Assembly: GCF_029784155.1 (NCBI RefSeq)
Contig: NC_073692.1
Coordinates: 240,331,756-240,395,755 of the forward strand
Source: Uranotaenia lowii
Taxonomy: Eukaryota; Arthropoda; Insecta; Diptera; Culicidae
Reading direction: 5' to 3'
Length of the DNA stretch: 64,000 bases
The notes beneath the pieces were generated by a model. It saw nothing but the letters and a program-made list of their open reading frames with translations, had not been told where the DNA came from and did no database searches. The translations under genes and the position numbers were made by a program. Shown one piece after another: positions 31,463 through 45,117 of the stretch (positions are counted from its first letter, which is position 1; every line of letters starts with the position of its first letter).

Positions 31463-34400
31463 ACTTTTCTTTGGATGTTTTGAAGTAAATATATCTATAA
31501 AACTACCCTAAAATTTGGGATGATTCTAAACATTATGAGTGAATTGGCATGACATTTTCGGTGCAATAATTTCGTGTTCGCCCTGTATTACAACTGATCT
31601 TTTCTCAGATCTTTTTTAGTGCATTATCAAGTCAAAATCGAGAATTTGAAAAATAGTCCATAACAGAAGAAAATTGGCTTCATATCCAAATTTGTGAAAA
31701 AATAGACATTATTTGCATAAAAACTATACACCTAGGACAAGTTTAATTTAACCTAATTGATCTGAGTGCTTGAAGTAAATAAAAAAAAGTATCAAAACCT
31801 CTGTTGTTAACTGGGAAAAAGCAGATTATTTCTGCTTCGAAAATTTTTTGAGCACTTTTTCAGCTCTCCTCTAGGCTATGAAAAATCCCACAAATGACAC
31901 CGCACAGTAAGTGATGGAAATATTAAATCTCTTGAAGAGTTTCAACAACAACAACAAAGAATCGAAAAAGAAAACTCATCCAGACCTACTCAAGGTGACA
32001 TTCATGATGATAAGAGGCAGCAGCAGAATCAGAACCAGGTGGAAGTGTGATGGTAATATACGAGCGCAAATCAAAGAAATTTATATATTTCACATGTGAT
32101 GTGATGTGTTTGTTGCTGATGACGATGGTGATGGTTTTTGGTGATGATGATGATGATGATGACGGCGACGAGGAATAAGTATAAGACGACAAAGACGACG
32201 GGCGTCGTCGTCGTCGTTGTCGGTAAGGACATTGATGCTGCCGCTATTTCCAGAACACACGTTTGCTTTTCCGATTCAGGTGAGAGCATGTTAGCAGGAG
32301 TGCTTTCAGCGATTCACACAGACGCACACCCACTCTCGTCTTCGATTCCTTGGTCTTTGACTGATTATGAAAATGTTGGCTACGGTTCGATGGCAGCCTT
32401 GATTAGCTATTTATGATGTTTCTGATCTCGTTAAAGAGACTGTGTCTGCGTTTGAAGGCGATGAATTATTGCCGTATTCCTTTCTTTTTTCTGTGATGGT
32501 TTATGTTTTTCCTTTTCTTTTGCCCATTCCTTGTGGTAGGTGTAATGTAATTCAAGTTGCGAATGGTCTTAGAGCTGTTTCTTTGATTAGAACGCGTGTA
32601 TACATTAACTTCACCAATGCTACATGATGTTTGATGAAAGTGACATATGAATTATGCTGTCGGAAAGAGTGCTAATGTGGATACGAACAAATGTGTGACG
32701 ATAACAAGAAAATCTACTAACAAACTGATTGGAAAACTTCACAAGAGCTTTTAATGTATGGACAAATTCCCATCGGTAAAGAAACTTTTTCTCAAGTACC
32801 ATCTTATGAAATTTTAAACTATTTCATTATGAAAATAAAGCGAGAGAAAAAAACGACAGCCTTAACATGCAACGCCAATCGTACTCTGGTTTCACCAACG
32901 AGTGAAAGAGAACGGCAGAAAAAAGGCGCTCGAGTGCATAAAAGGAATTTAATTTCAGTTTGCTTGAAAACTTGACTCCCCGAAGCAAGCAAAGAATCCT
33001 CGTGTGCGGTTTTCACATTTTGTTGATGTTGGTTTCAAGTTGAAGAACGTAATTTAAAACTCGGTCCAAAGTTTGAAACGATTTCAAATTTCATTTGCTA
33101 CTAGTTCTCTAGCGAGTTCTTCCGAACCATGGCTGCACTTAAACTTGGAAACTGGCTGGCAGTCTGGCAGATTTCGGTCCTACCTTGGCCGGTTTTCTCA
33201 GTGGTCGTTGGCCATTTCTTCGAATTTTAGTTTTTGAGTTAAGATTTTAAGGTTTAAATTTTGACTTTGGTTCTGAACATGTTAAGTATCATCATTGTTA
33301 TTGAGAGATAATAGACAAGTCAAAACTGATCAAAATTTCTTGAAATGTTTAAAATATTGTCTTTTTTGTCCAACCAACAAAATATGACAGAAATTACATC
33401 AAATTCTTCCAAATGCGATGTTCTAGGCTCCAGTTAGAAATTAGTTTGAATCCGTTTGGAAACTTTTCCTGTTTTATAACGAATTCAAGTCAATCTGTTC
33501 GATGATGAGGCAGAAAAACCAACTTCGGTTGTTCATGTGAAAGTCGCTCATATGCCTGGTAGACTTTTAAGAAAATAAAATTGCTAACCCTTCAGTAAAT
33601 TGTAGTAATTGGGAAGACCAATCTCTGATCAAAGTTTTAGCAAGAATTTCCATATTTTATGATTTTTTTTCCCAACAACCTAGTTTGAAGTTGATGTTTC
33701 CGCATTTAAGTGTATGATAACCGCTAGGGAAAATGAAAGCTTGTCTAGTGAAATATTAGTTTCTAACAAAAGCATCTCTCCTAGAAATACACATCTTATT
33801 TGCATGAATGCAGCAAAACGAAATCACTTTTCATCAGAGCCCAGAGTTTTGCTGGGGCCTGTTAATTTGTAGAATAGAAGAATAACGACCATTAGGAGGG
33901 AACGCAAATGACAGCTTTGGGGCAGCTATGGCAAATTAACACTTACCCGGAACAATTGCTCCCGAAGAAAGGTCAGACTATGGGATGTGAACGGGAAAAG
34001 TTAGGACGGTAAGGGGGGATGATTTTTTTACTTCCCTAGACCGACGACTAACAGAAGCGCCAGATGGAGCAGTTAGTTGTTTCACAGAGGATTTTTTCCT
34101 CGCTCTGCTCTGGTTCTTCCGGTGTTCACTATCATCTGCTTGCAACAACCAACAACCGGAAGAAACAAAACCAAAGGCAGCAGCAGGAATAGTGTAGTGC
34201 AGCTGGTTCCTCGTTGTACGTCAAAAGTTTTATTCTATTAATGCTAATGAAGCAAAATTTCCATAATTTTCATTACTGGCGCTTCGCGCGTGAGCAGTTT
34301 TTCTTGGTCGGTGTTGCCTGTTTTTTTTTAAACTTCCTTAGTATTTCTTTTTATTTTTCTCGCCAGGAAATAAGTCTTATTAATTTTTCCAACTGCAAAC

Positions 34401-34631
34401 ATGTGTACCTTTCTAGAGATCCTAAATCTCAATCCTTGTAAGGGACCATTGAAATATTATCTAACGCTTTTAGAGGGTGTTAGAGTTTGTTACGCTCTGA
34501 AGATTTTCTTATATGAATCTGTTACGTAGGAAGGAGGGGGACTTTGAATGATCGAAAATTGCGTAACGCAATATTTAAATGACCCCTAACAAATCTTACG
34601 TTTCTAATTTACATTTTCTAACACTTTTCGG
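31463..34631. other. No recognised gene; includes GAT/GAC microsatellite
   Basis: Around 32105-32225 there are runs of GAT and GAC followed by GTC repeats, which can pair as a small hairpin (GACGAC with GTCGTC). The open frame at 32138-32416 starts inside this simple repeat and is not convincing. The rest is ordinary A+T-rich DNA. Confidence 0.5.
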
Positions 34632-35166
34632 AATAAACAAATGAACAAATGAACAAATGAACAAATGAACAAATGAACAAATGAACAAATGAACAAATGA
34701 ACAAATGAACAAATGAACAAATGAACAAATGAACAAATGAACAAATGAACAAATGAACAAATGAACAAATGAACAAATGAACAAATGAACAAATGAACAA
34801 ATGAACAAATGAACAAATGAACAAATGAACAAATGAACAAATGAACAAATGAACAAATGAACAAATGAACAAATGAACAAATGAACAAATGAACAAATGA
34901 ACAAATGAACAAATGAACAAATGAACAAATAAACAAATGAACAAATGAACAAATGAACAAATGAACAAATGAACAAATGAACAAATGAACAAATGAACAA
35001 ATGAACAAATGAACAAATGAACAAATGAACAAATGAACAAATGAACAAATGAACAAATGAACAAATGAACAAATGATCAAATGAACAAATGAACAAATGA
35101 ACAAATGAACAAATGATCAAATGAACAAATGAACAAATGAACAAATGAACAAATGAACAAATGAAA
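34632..35166 (+). repeat. 8-bp satellite (ATGAACAA)n, about 66 copies
   Basis: The array is almost perfect. Variants are AATAAACAA at the left edge and near 34929, and two ATGATCAA units whose GATC lies near 35075 and 35115. These are exactly 40 bp (five units) apart, which suggests a duplicated five-unit block. On the minus strand the unit is TTTGTTCA. It ends directly at the next 9-bp array. Confidence 0.98.
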
Positions 35167-38100
35167 ATGTAATCTTTGTAATTTTTTGTAATTTTTGTTA
35201 TTTTTGTAAATTTTGTAATTTTTGTAATTTATGTGATTTTTGTAATTTTTGTAATTTTTGTAATTTTTGTAATTTTTGTAATTTTTGTAATTTTTGTAAT
35301 TTTTGTTATTTTTGTATTTTTTGTAATTTTTGTCATTTCTGTAATTTTTGTAATTTTTGTAATTTTTGTAATTTTTATAATTTTTGTAATTTTTGTAATT
35401 TTTGTAATTTTAGTAATTTTTGTAATTTTTGTAATTTTTGTAATTTTTGTAATTTTTGTAATTTTTGTAATTTTTGTAATTTTTGTAATTTTTGTAATTT
35501 TTGTAATTTTTGTAATTTTTGTAATTTTTGTAATTTTTGTAATTTTTGTAATTTTTGTAATTTTTGTAATTTTTGTAATTTTTGTAATTTTTTGTAATTT
35601 TTGTAATTTTTGTAATTTTTGTAGTTTTTGTCATTTTTGTAATTTTTGTAATTTTTGTCATTTTTGCAATTTTTGCAATTTTTGTAATTGTTGTTATTTT
35701 TGTAATGTTTGTAATTTTTGTATTTTTTGTAATTTTTGTAATTTTTGTAATTTTTGTAATTTTTGTAATTTTTGTAATTTTTGTAATTTTTGTAATTTTT
35801 GTAATTTTTGTAATTTTTGTAATTTTTGTAATTTTTGTAATTTTTGTAATTTTTGTAATTTTTGTAATTTTTGTAATTTTTGTAATTTTTGTAATTTTTG
35901 TAATTTTTGTAATTTTTGTAATTTTTGTAATTTTTGTAATTTTTGTAATTTTTGTAATTTTTGTAATTTTTGTAATTTTTGTAATTTTTGTAATTTATGT
36001 AATTTTTGTAATTTTTGTAATTTTTGTAATTTTCGTAATTTTTGTAATTTTTGTAATTTTTGTAATGTTTGTAATTTTTAATTTTTGCAATTTTGTTATT
36101 TTTGTAATTTTTGTAATTTTTGTAATTTTTGTAATTTTTGTAATTTTTGTAATTTTTGTAATTTTTGTAATTTTTGTAATTTTTGTAATTTTTGTAATTT
36201 TGTAATTTTTGTAATTTTTGTAATTTTTGTAATTTTTGTAATTTTTGTAATTTTTGTAATTTTTGTAATTTTTGTAATTTTTGTAATTTTTGTAATTTTT
36301 GTAATTTTTGTAATTTTTGTAATTTTTGTAATTTTTGTAATTTTTGTAATTTTTGTAATTTTTGTAATTTTTGTAATTTTTGTAATTTTTGTAATTTTTG
36401 TAATTTTTGTAATTTTTGTAATTTTTGTAATTTTTGTAATTTTTGTAATTTTTGTAATTTTTGTAATTTTTGTAATTTTTGTAATTTTTGTAATTTTTGT
36501 AATTTTTGTAATTTTTGTAATTTTTGTAATTTTTGTAATTTTTGTAATTTTTGTAATTTTTGTAATTTTTGTAATTTTTGTAATTTTTGTAATTTTTGTA
36601 ATTTTTGTAATTTTTGTAATTTTTGTAATTTTTGTAATTTTTGTAATTTTTGTAATTTTTGTAATTTTTGAAATTTTTGTAATTTTTGTAATTTTTGTAA
36701 TTTTTGTAATTTTTGTAATTTTTGTAATTTTTGTAATTTTTGTAATTTTTGTAATTTTTGTAATTTTTGTAATTTTTGTAATTTTTGTAATTTTTAATTT
36801 TTGTAATGTTTGTTATTTTTAAATTTTGCAATTTTGTTATTTTTGTAATTTTTGTAATTTTTGTAATTTTTGTAATTTTTGTAATTTTTGTAATTTTTGT
36901 AATTTTTGTAATTTTTGTAATTTTTTAATTTTTGTAATTTTTGTAATTTTTGTAATTTTTGTAATTTTTGTAATTTTTGTAATTTTTGTAATTTTTGTAA
37001 TTTTTGTAATTTTTGTAATTTTTGTATTTTTTGTAATTTTTGTAATTTTTGTAATTTTTGTAATTTTTGTAATTTTTGTAATTTTTGTAATTTTTGTAAT
37101 TTTTGTAATTTTTGTAATTTTTGTAATTTTTGTAATTTTTGTAATTTTTGTAATTTTTGTAATTTTTGTAATTTTTGTAATTTTTGTAATTTTTGTAATT
37201 TTTGTAATTTTTGTAATTTTTGTAATTTTTGTAATTTTTGTAATTTTTGTAATTTTTGTAATTTTTGTAATTTTTGTAATTTTTGTAATTTTTGTAATTT
37301 TTGTAATTTTTGTAATTTTTGTAATTTTTGTAATTTTTGTAATTTTTGTAATTTTTGTAATTTTTGTAATTTTTGTAATTTTTGTAATTTTTGTAATTTT
37401 TGTAATTTTTGTAATTTTTGTAATTTTTGTAATTTTTGTAATTTTTGTAATTTTTGTAATTTTTGTAATTTTTGTAATTTTTGTAATTTTTGTAATTTTT
37501 GTAATTTTTGTAATTTTTGTAATTTTTGTAATTTTTGTAATTTTTGTAATTTTTGTAATTTTTGTTATTTTTGTAATTTTTGTAATTTTTGTAATTTTTG
37601 TAATTTTTGTAATTTTTGTAATATTTGTAATTTTTGTAATTTTTGTAATTTTTGTAATTTTTGTAATTTTTGTAATTTTTGTAATTTTTGTAATTTTTGT
37701 CATTTTTGTAATTTTTGTAATTTTTGTAATTTTTGTAATTTTTGTAATTTTTGTAATTTTTTTTTATTTTTTGTAATTTTTGTAATTTTTGTAATTTTTG
37801 TAATTTTTGTAATTTTTGTAATTTTGTGTAATTTTGTGTAATTTTGTGTAATTTTTGTAATTTTTGTAACTTTTGTTATTTTTGTCATTTTTGTAATTTT
37901 TGTTATTATTGTAATTTTTGAAATTTTTGTAACTTTTGTAATTTTTGTAATTATTGTTATTTTTGTAATTTTTGTAATTTTTGTAATTTTTGTAATTTTT
38001 GTAATTTTTGTAATTTTTGTAATTTTTGTAATTTTTGTAATTTTTGTAATTTTTGTAATTTTTGTAATTTTTGTAATTTTTGTAATTTTTGTAATTTTTG

Positions 38101-39520
38101 TAATTTTTGTAATTTTTGTAATTTTTGTAATTTTTGTAATTTTTGTAATTTTTGTAATTTTTGTAATTTTTGTAATTTTTGTAATTTTTTGTAATTTTTG
38201 TTATTTTTGTAATTTTTGTAATTTTTGTAATTTTTGTAATTTTTGTAATTTTTGTAATTTTTGTAATTTTTGTAATTTTTGTAATTTTTGTAATTTTTGT
38301 AATTTTTGTAATTTTTGTAATTTTTGTAATTTTTGTAATTTTTGTAATTTTTGTAATTTTTGTAATTTTTTTTATTTTTGTAATTTTTGTAATTTTTGTA
38401 ATTTTTGTAATTTTTGTAATTTTTGTAGTTTTTTGTAATTTTTGTTATTTTTGTAATTTTTGTAATTTTTGTCATTTTTGTCATTTTTGTAATTTTTGTA
38501 ATTTTTGTAATTTTTGTCATTTTTGTAATTTTTGTAATTTTTGTAATTTTTGTAATTTTTGTAATTTTTGTAATTTTTGTAATTTTTGTAATTTTTGTAA
38601 TTTTTGTAATTTTTGTAATTTTTGTAATTTTTGTAATTTTTGTAATTTTTGTAATTTTTGTAATTTTTGTAATTTTTGTAATTTTTGTAATTTTTGTAGT
38701 TTTTGTAATTTTTGTATTTTTTGTCATTTTTGTAATTTTTGTCATTTTTGTAATTTTTGTAATTTTTGTAATTTTTGTAATTTTTGTAATTTTTGTAATT
38801 TTTGTAATTTTTGTAATTTTTGTAATTTTTGTAATTTTTGTAATTTTTGTAATTTTTTTTTTGTAGTTTTTTTGTAATTTTTGTTATTTTAGTAATTTCT
38901 GTAATTTTTGATGTTTTTGTAATTTTTAATTATTGTTAGTTTGTTAGTTTTGTAATTTTTGTAAATTTTGTAATTTATGGAAGTTTTGTAAGTTTTGTTA
39001 TTTTTGTAATTTTTGTTATTATTGTAAAGTTGTAATTACTTTAATTTTTGTAATTTTTGTTATTTTTATCATTTTTGTTATTTTTGCAATTTTTCTAATT
39101 TTTGTATTTTTTGTAATTTTTTAAATTTTTTTTATGTTTGTAATTTTTGTAAATTTTTAATTTTTTGTAATTTTTGTAATTTTTGTTGTAATTGTAATTT
39201 TTGTAATTTTTGTATCTTTTGTAATTTTTGTAATTTTTGTTATTTTTGTTATTTTTATCATTTTTGTCATTTTTGCAATTTTTGTTTTTTTTGTAATTTT
39301 TTTTAATTTTTTTATTTTTGTAATTTTTGTAAATTTTTATTTTTTTGTAGTTTTTGTTATTTTTTGTTGTTTTTGTAATTTTTGTAATTTTTGTGATTTT
39401 TGTAATTTTTGTTATTTATATAATTATTGTCATTTTTTTCTTTTTTTGCAGTTTTTGTTATTTTATGTAATTTTTGTCATTTTTGTTGTTTTTTTTTAAT
39501 TTTTTAATATTTATTTATTT
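35167..39520 (+). repeat. 9-bp satellite array 2, about 4.35 kb
   Basis: The unit is mainly TTTTTGTAA, with scattered GTCA, GTTA and GTGA variants. Homogeneous stretches reach several hundred bases, for example 37030-37560. The phase slips at several points (for example 36086, 36200, 36800 and 37760) through one- to three-base changes. From about 38850 to 39520 the array decays. The orientation is the same as array 1. Confidence 0.97.
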
Positions 39521-42030
39521 ACGTTTCTGCTGATTTTTTTTAACTAATACTTATGAATAGTATACATTATCAACGTTGAAGCTATTTTGTTTCCTCAAGA
39601 AAAGAATCTGGTTCAAAGAAATCACTGCAAGGGGAATAAAATCAGTACCTAAAGCTTTTCCTGCACTACAAAATCCCACCAGTGGGAAAAAGTTCGCAAT
39701 TACACCAAAGCCTGCTTTGCTTGCTTTCCTGTTGGTGTTGAGGTAGGAACCTTGCCTACTTACTTCGCCTTCCCCTCAGCAGAGCATCGCCTCCTTTAAT
39801 GGGGTGTAGAAGAAAAGTTAGTGCGAGAATTGCATCCTGCTAGTAATCCGCTGGGTTCGGTGTGTGTCCCAGGATGATGAAGAATATGCGCTAATGGCGG
39901 CTGACATGTTTATGTCTTTTATCTTGCCTGTGAAGCAAAGTTTTTTTCCGCGGCTTCGTTTGCTTACACTGAAATTTTAAACCTAAGTGCCTGCTCGCTC
40001 GCTCGTTGCCATTGAGGCGAGGATAAAAATGCAAATTGCATCACATCTTTCCCGCCGATGAGCCCCGCTAAGGTTTCGAGATGAGCAGCGCCATCGCCAT
40101 CCAGCGGCATTACCGAAAGATGTATATTAACCCTTGGGTTAAACGGGATCAAAACTTTTCCGTGCGGAACTTTTTCCGGAAAAAACATCCCCGGTTGAGA
40201 ATAACAACAACACAGCCACCCATCCAATGGGACCTCGCTTGTAGAGGGAAGCAGGAGGAAAAAATCATTTGTCCCGACAATGTAAGCCTCATCGCTTCCC
40301 CCATTAGTCTTCCAGATCGGTAGGTAGTCTTCGTGTCATCTCGAGTTTGGCGATGAAAATTCACGCTAAAAAGCAAAAATTATTACCTTTTCACTATCAC
40401 GGATCGGTGAGTCTGGTGTAGGCTTTTATTTATACTTCTTCCAAAGCTTGACAGAAAGAAAAACAGGGGACAAAATGTGTCGACGCATTTTGCTGCCACA
40501 TCGCATTCCGTTCATCCTATTCGTTCGGATCATATGTTCATGTGTGTGAGGTTATGTGGAGAGGAATCCGATTCGAGAAACAAAGTGCGAAATGCCATCA
40601 TTCAGCAACTGATTTCTGTGATATGATGAGACGTCGCACACTTCTTCCGGTGTACTTACTTTGTGATAGGATTTCCTTCTGACTTCTATAGAAAAAGTTC
40701 CAAAGCTGTGTTGTTGACAGACTGGAGCAACGTAGGCGTTGACCTGTTAGTGAAGCATGTGTTAGCTCCATTTCTCTGAAATTCGCACTAATAAACGTTT
40801 CAATGTGCATGTGACAATTTTCGAAAAAATAAACACACCTTGATACGTTTTGGTACTGTAAATTTCATTTCTTATTTCACATTAATTTCAAAACTTTTTT
40901 TTTTAACAATTATTGGCTAAATCCAATGAAAGTTAAGCGTAATTCGGCAGCTTCTTTTCTCAAACTTTCCTATCTTAATAGTTATCACATACAACTAACA
41001 AAAACCAAATCCCAGCTCTCAAACACATCAGGAGCCATAGCTATGCGATATATTTTTTTCTTTAATTATCATATTTAAATTTATCAAACTAGAAGTATTT
41101 CAATAAAATCAAGAAACATTTTGGATAAAAGATCGCAGCAATCTTTGCGCGAGACCGGACGTTGTTTTGTTTGTCGCTACATTTGTTTGTGATTTTCGTT
41201 TGTCGTTTTAGAAAATATGAAGAATTATAAATTGGTAATTGATTCAAGGTAAGTGTCTATGTACTTTCATTGACTTTAAAGTGAAGTTTTGAAGAAAATT
41301 GTACATATTCTTCAAAAAAGTTATTCGCTTCGAAGAAACGACATTAAAACCCCGGAACAAAAGACTATCTATAGAATGCTATTCTTCAGACGAGTTGTCG
41401 GATTAAGCTCCGGATTTATCTGCTCCGGATATTCAGATAATTGGAATTTATCATCGTGTGTAACATTTTTGAATTTAGAATTAAAAGTAGTGATGGGAAA
41501 AAATTGACAACTAAGCAGCAAGACATGAAATATCTCAAGTTGCTATTATGATGTTTGTGTTCAAGTTGAGGCACGAGAGAAAACAACGAAAGCACTTATG
41601 TTCCTTAGCTAAACTTTTCGATGATACACGATAAAACTGTTAATTTCCTGGCTTCAATAGAAAAGATTTTGAAGTACTCTCAAGCATCTCAGTTTAATTA
41701 ATCATTTAAAAATCATTTCATTTCCCAAACTTGAATGTTCATACAAAATAAAATTTTAATACTGATCTCGACAGGTGGTCATAACACGAAAGTTAATCGA
41801 AATTTGGCGAACGATGTGTACTTTTTTCCATTGGGTAGTAATCAATATTTTAATTTTTGTGTGCTCATGACATTAAAATTAAACACATGGTATATTTCCT
41901 ATTATGAAAATAATGAAAATATCACCAATAAAAAATTACTGTTTGAACTCACATTTCAGAGCTTTTGAAAACTTCCTTCACAAACAAATAAAACTTCCGT
42001 CATCGACGTTCACAGCCTAGTCCCAATTTA
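39521..42030. other. No recognised gene
   Basis: 39600-40600 is less A+T-rich and resembles the other non-repetitive islands. No domain, splice structure or RNA gene could be supported. Confidence 0.45.
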
Positions 42031-42875
42031 AGTGGTGTAAACTTTATTGATGCATTTTCATACATACATAACGAATAATAAAAATTCCATGCCACTTTTA
42101 CCACAATCAGGCCTAAATTATGGACCATTTATTCAGGACGAGTGACCCTACTTTGGACCCAGAGAATACTTTGGTCTTAAAATGCCGTAAATTGGAAAGA
42201 TTTCATTTCGTTGTCAAAGATTCAAGATATTTCCAAGCAGACAAACAAACAGTCTTACTCTTCCTTCATTTATGGTACCGTTATTTTTCATAAAAATAAT
42301 TCTGAAAAAATTTGCAACGTTTTTAAAAATGTACTTTCTTGAACAGTAGAATAAGGCATTTTCAGAATTCAGGGGGTGAAAGCTAAAATCTCATTTTTCA
42401 ACTGTCCAAATCTGGAAGGAAACCTCTATCGCTGTTAAGAATATGAACTGCACTACTTATTTTTTTCTAAAATTTAAGATAATAAATTGAAAATCTGGAA
42501 AATGTGTAAAGGGTTCAAAAATAGGACACTATCATATTTTTGTAAAGTATCGAAGCGCTTATGTTATCACACCACTAGAATCGGTATACAATTGGCTTTC
42601 TGGTGAATATAAATTTATTGCGGAAATCTTGCGTTAATAAACTAAAAATCCATTGCAAAGTTGTACTTTGATGCATGAAAATCTGAAAAAATTGAAAATT
42701 GACAATAAGTTCGACAGCTACATTCTAAAATTCGTCAAAAATTCTGTGTTTCGAGTTTTGACAATTCAAAAATGCGAAAATGTGCCAAATGCCAATCCTA
42801 TTTTCAATATTTATCTGATGTGACTTAAATAATTTTGACGGTTCATTGATTGAAATTTACGGGGTTTACACCACT
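42031..42875. repeat. Possible element bounded by 12-bp inverted ends
   Basis: AGTGGTGTAAAC at 42031-42042 is the exact inverse of GTTTACACCACT at 42864-42875. The 845-bp interval is A+T-rich without ORFs. Similarity does not clearly extend inward and no target duplication was proven, so this is tentative. Confidence 0.3.
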
Positions 42876-43087
42876 ATTTTTTACATTTTTTGTGGTCATG
42901 AGCTTAAAAAAATAATTTTTTCCCTATGTGCAACGTATAGTTTCTAACTAACCTTTCGTGGACACTAAGTGATAATTTTTAGCATTCCATAGCTGATCTA
43001 CAGTGTTTTTTTCGGATAATTTTTTCTTAGACTTTGAATGGCGGAAACTGAAGTGTTATAGGTGAATAATGTCTGAGGAACCTTTTT

Positions 43088-43130
43088 TTGAGTTACATTA
43101 CGAGGTTTCCAAAACTATAAAATTTTGTAA
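43088..43130 (+). repeat. Dispersed repeat matching 15670-15712
   Basis: The shared phrase is TTTGAGTTACATTACGAGGTT here, followed by CTATAAAATTTTGT. In both places it lies upstream of a retroelement relic. Confidence 0.5.
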
Positions 43131-45117
43131 AAATTGGTTGAGAAACAAGAGAGAAAGAGCGGTTTTAGACGAGTAGTGTCAAATTGACACTCAAGGTCTG
43201 ATTAGGGAGTTTTTTCCTGGGTTTTCAGGGTGCGTCCGCAAATAAAGTAATGATACAAAATTGATTATTTCAAGAGTTCATTGAGGGTCCCCGAAGAAAT
43301 GGTTTTACGTGGATACACATGAACAAAGTTACAAGCCGCCAAACTTCCAACAGTGTCATATTGACATCCAAGAGCGGATTATGGTTAAGATGCTAATTTT
43401 CATAAGGACATAAATTAAAATCTATCTTGAGTCTTTCTTAAATTTTTTAATCATCTTGATCAAATTTACTTCAAATGAACACACAAAAGATACAACTGTT
43501 GTGCTGCTGCCAGTGCTGACTGGGAGTGAAAATTTTCGAGATATTCATATTTAAGAATTTTATTGGCTTTTCAATAGTCAAAAAGCTGAAATACTTTTTC
43601 ATGAAAATCATCGATTTAAAATGAAATATTTCTTAAATTTGATGATTTTTTTTTCGAGAAAATAAAAAAAAATGATAGGTATTTTGGATAGGTCCAGTAC
43701 ACAAATAAGAACAGTAGGATCAAAGTTGGAATTTTTGATCATCTTTTGGGAATCTTCCAATAACGGCAAAACATTCGTTCCAAAACCTCATTTGAACTTG
43801 CAGAAAAAATCATAAACTATATACTTCTCTTCTAATTTTTCACAAAGCTGCGATTCTGAAATCATAGTGCCCAGTAACGCGGGAGGTTTTCACTTTAGAA
43901 ATATTGAAATTTACGAAATTGTGAATGCCATATTTTCTATAAAATCAGACGCTATTGGTTTTGACAACATTTCTCTAGAGCTGATACGTTTAATTCTTCC
44001 TCAAATACTACCTTTACTTTCTCATTTGCTCGCTAGAAATTATCACTACTTCAAAATTTCCCTTTCAGTGGAAAAAGGTTAAAGTTATTCCAATCGCAAA
44101 GAAACCCAATAACAACGAAATAACAAATTTTCGACCAATTAGTATTTTTCCTTCAATTTCTAAAGTATTTGAAAAACTTGTTAAGTTACAAATTACAGAA
44201 TATGTCAATAGAAATAACCTGCTTACCATTTTTCAATCCGGATTTAGATCGTTACATAGCACAGAAACAGTGCTCATGAAAGTTCATTATGATATTTCGC
44301 TAGCTTTAGACAAAAAGGAGTGTCTATTTTAGTTTTGATCGATTTTGCTAAAGCATTTGTCAGAGTCTCCCATGTGAAGTTAATACAAATACTTGCAAAT
44401 GAATTCAATTTTAGCAAACAAGTAGCTCAAATGATTCTGTCATATCTAAAAAATCGCACTCAAGCCGTATATTTCGAAGAAAAATTTTCAAATTTTATTC
44501 CTATTGAATCTAGTGTTCCCCAGGGATCAATTCTAGGCCCGCTACTGTTTTCACTATTTATTTATGATTTGCCCGAGATTATACAGCACTGTAAAATTCA
44601 AATGTTTATTTTCTCTTTCAGAAATGAGTCATGAAATTAACGTTGATCTTCAGAATATCCATGAATGGTCAGTTCACAACCTTCTCCCTATTAATCCAGC
44701 TAAATCAAAAGCAATGCTTTTCTGCACACGCAAAATAATGAACTGAACTGGAAAAAGCACGTGTCTATTCAGTGTGGCAAAATTTATGGTACACTTAAAA
44801 AACTGAATTCAATCACCAGATATTTTGATTTATGTACAAAGTTAAAACTTTTTAAAGCTTATGTTTATCCGTTATTTCTTTATTGCTCCTTTTTTATACT
44901 GAATGCTCAGGCTCAATCAGTAAATCGATTGCGCATTGCATTAAATGCCTGCGTTTGATATGTCTATAGGCTTCCGAGAATTAGTCATGTTTCGCATCTT
45001 CAGTTCAGTTCAGTTCGAAGAGTTATATGAAACTCGTGCATGTGAAATGATTCACAGAATTTATTGCGAACAAAAAATTTTCTTATTCCACATCATAGCT
45101 CTGCTTATTATACCTAA

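Noticed and set aside
32138..32416. 92-codon frame starting MVMMMMMMT
   Set aside because: It starts inside a GAT microsatellite and shows no domain.
34596..35144. Minus-strand frames reading FICSFVHL repeats
   Set aside because: Pure (ATGAACAA)n satellite. Three overlapping frames are open at once, so there is no coding signal.
35233..38745. Long frames over the second 9-bp array
   Set aside because: Same reason as for array 1.
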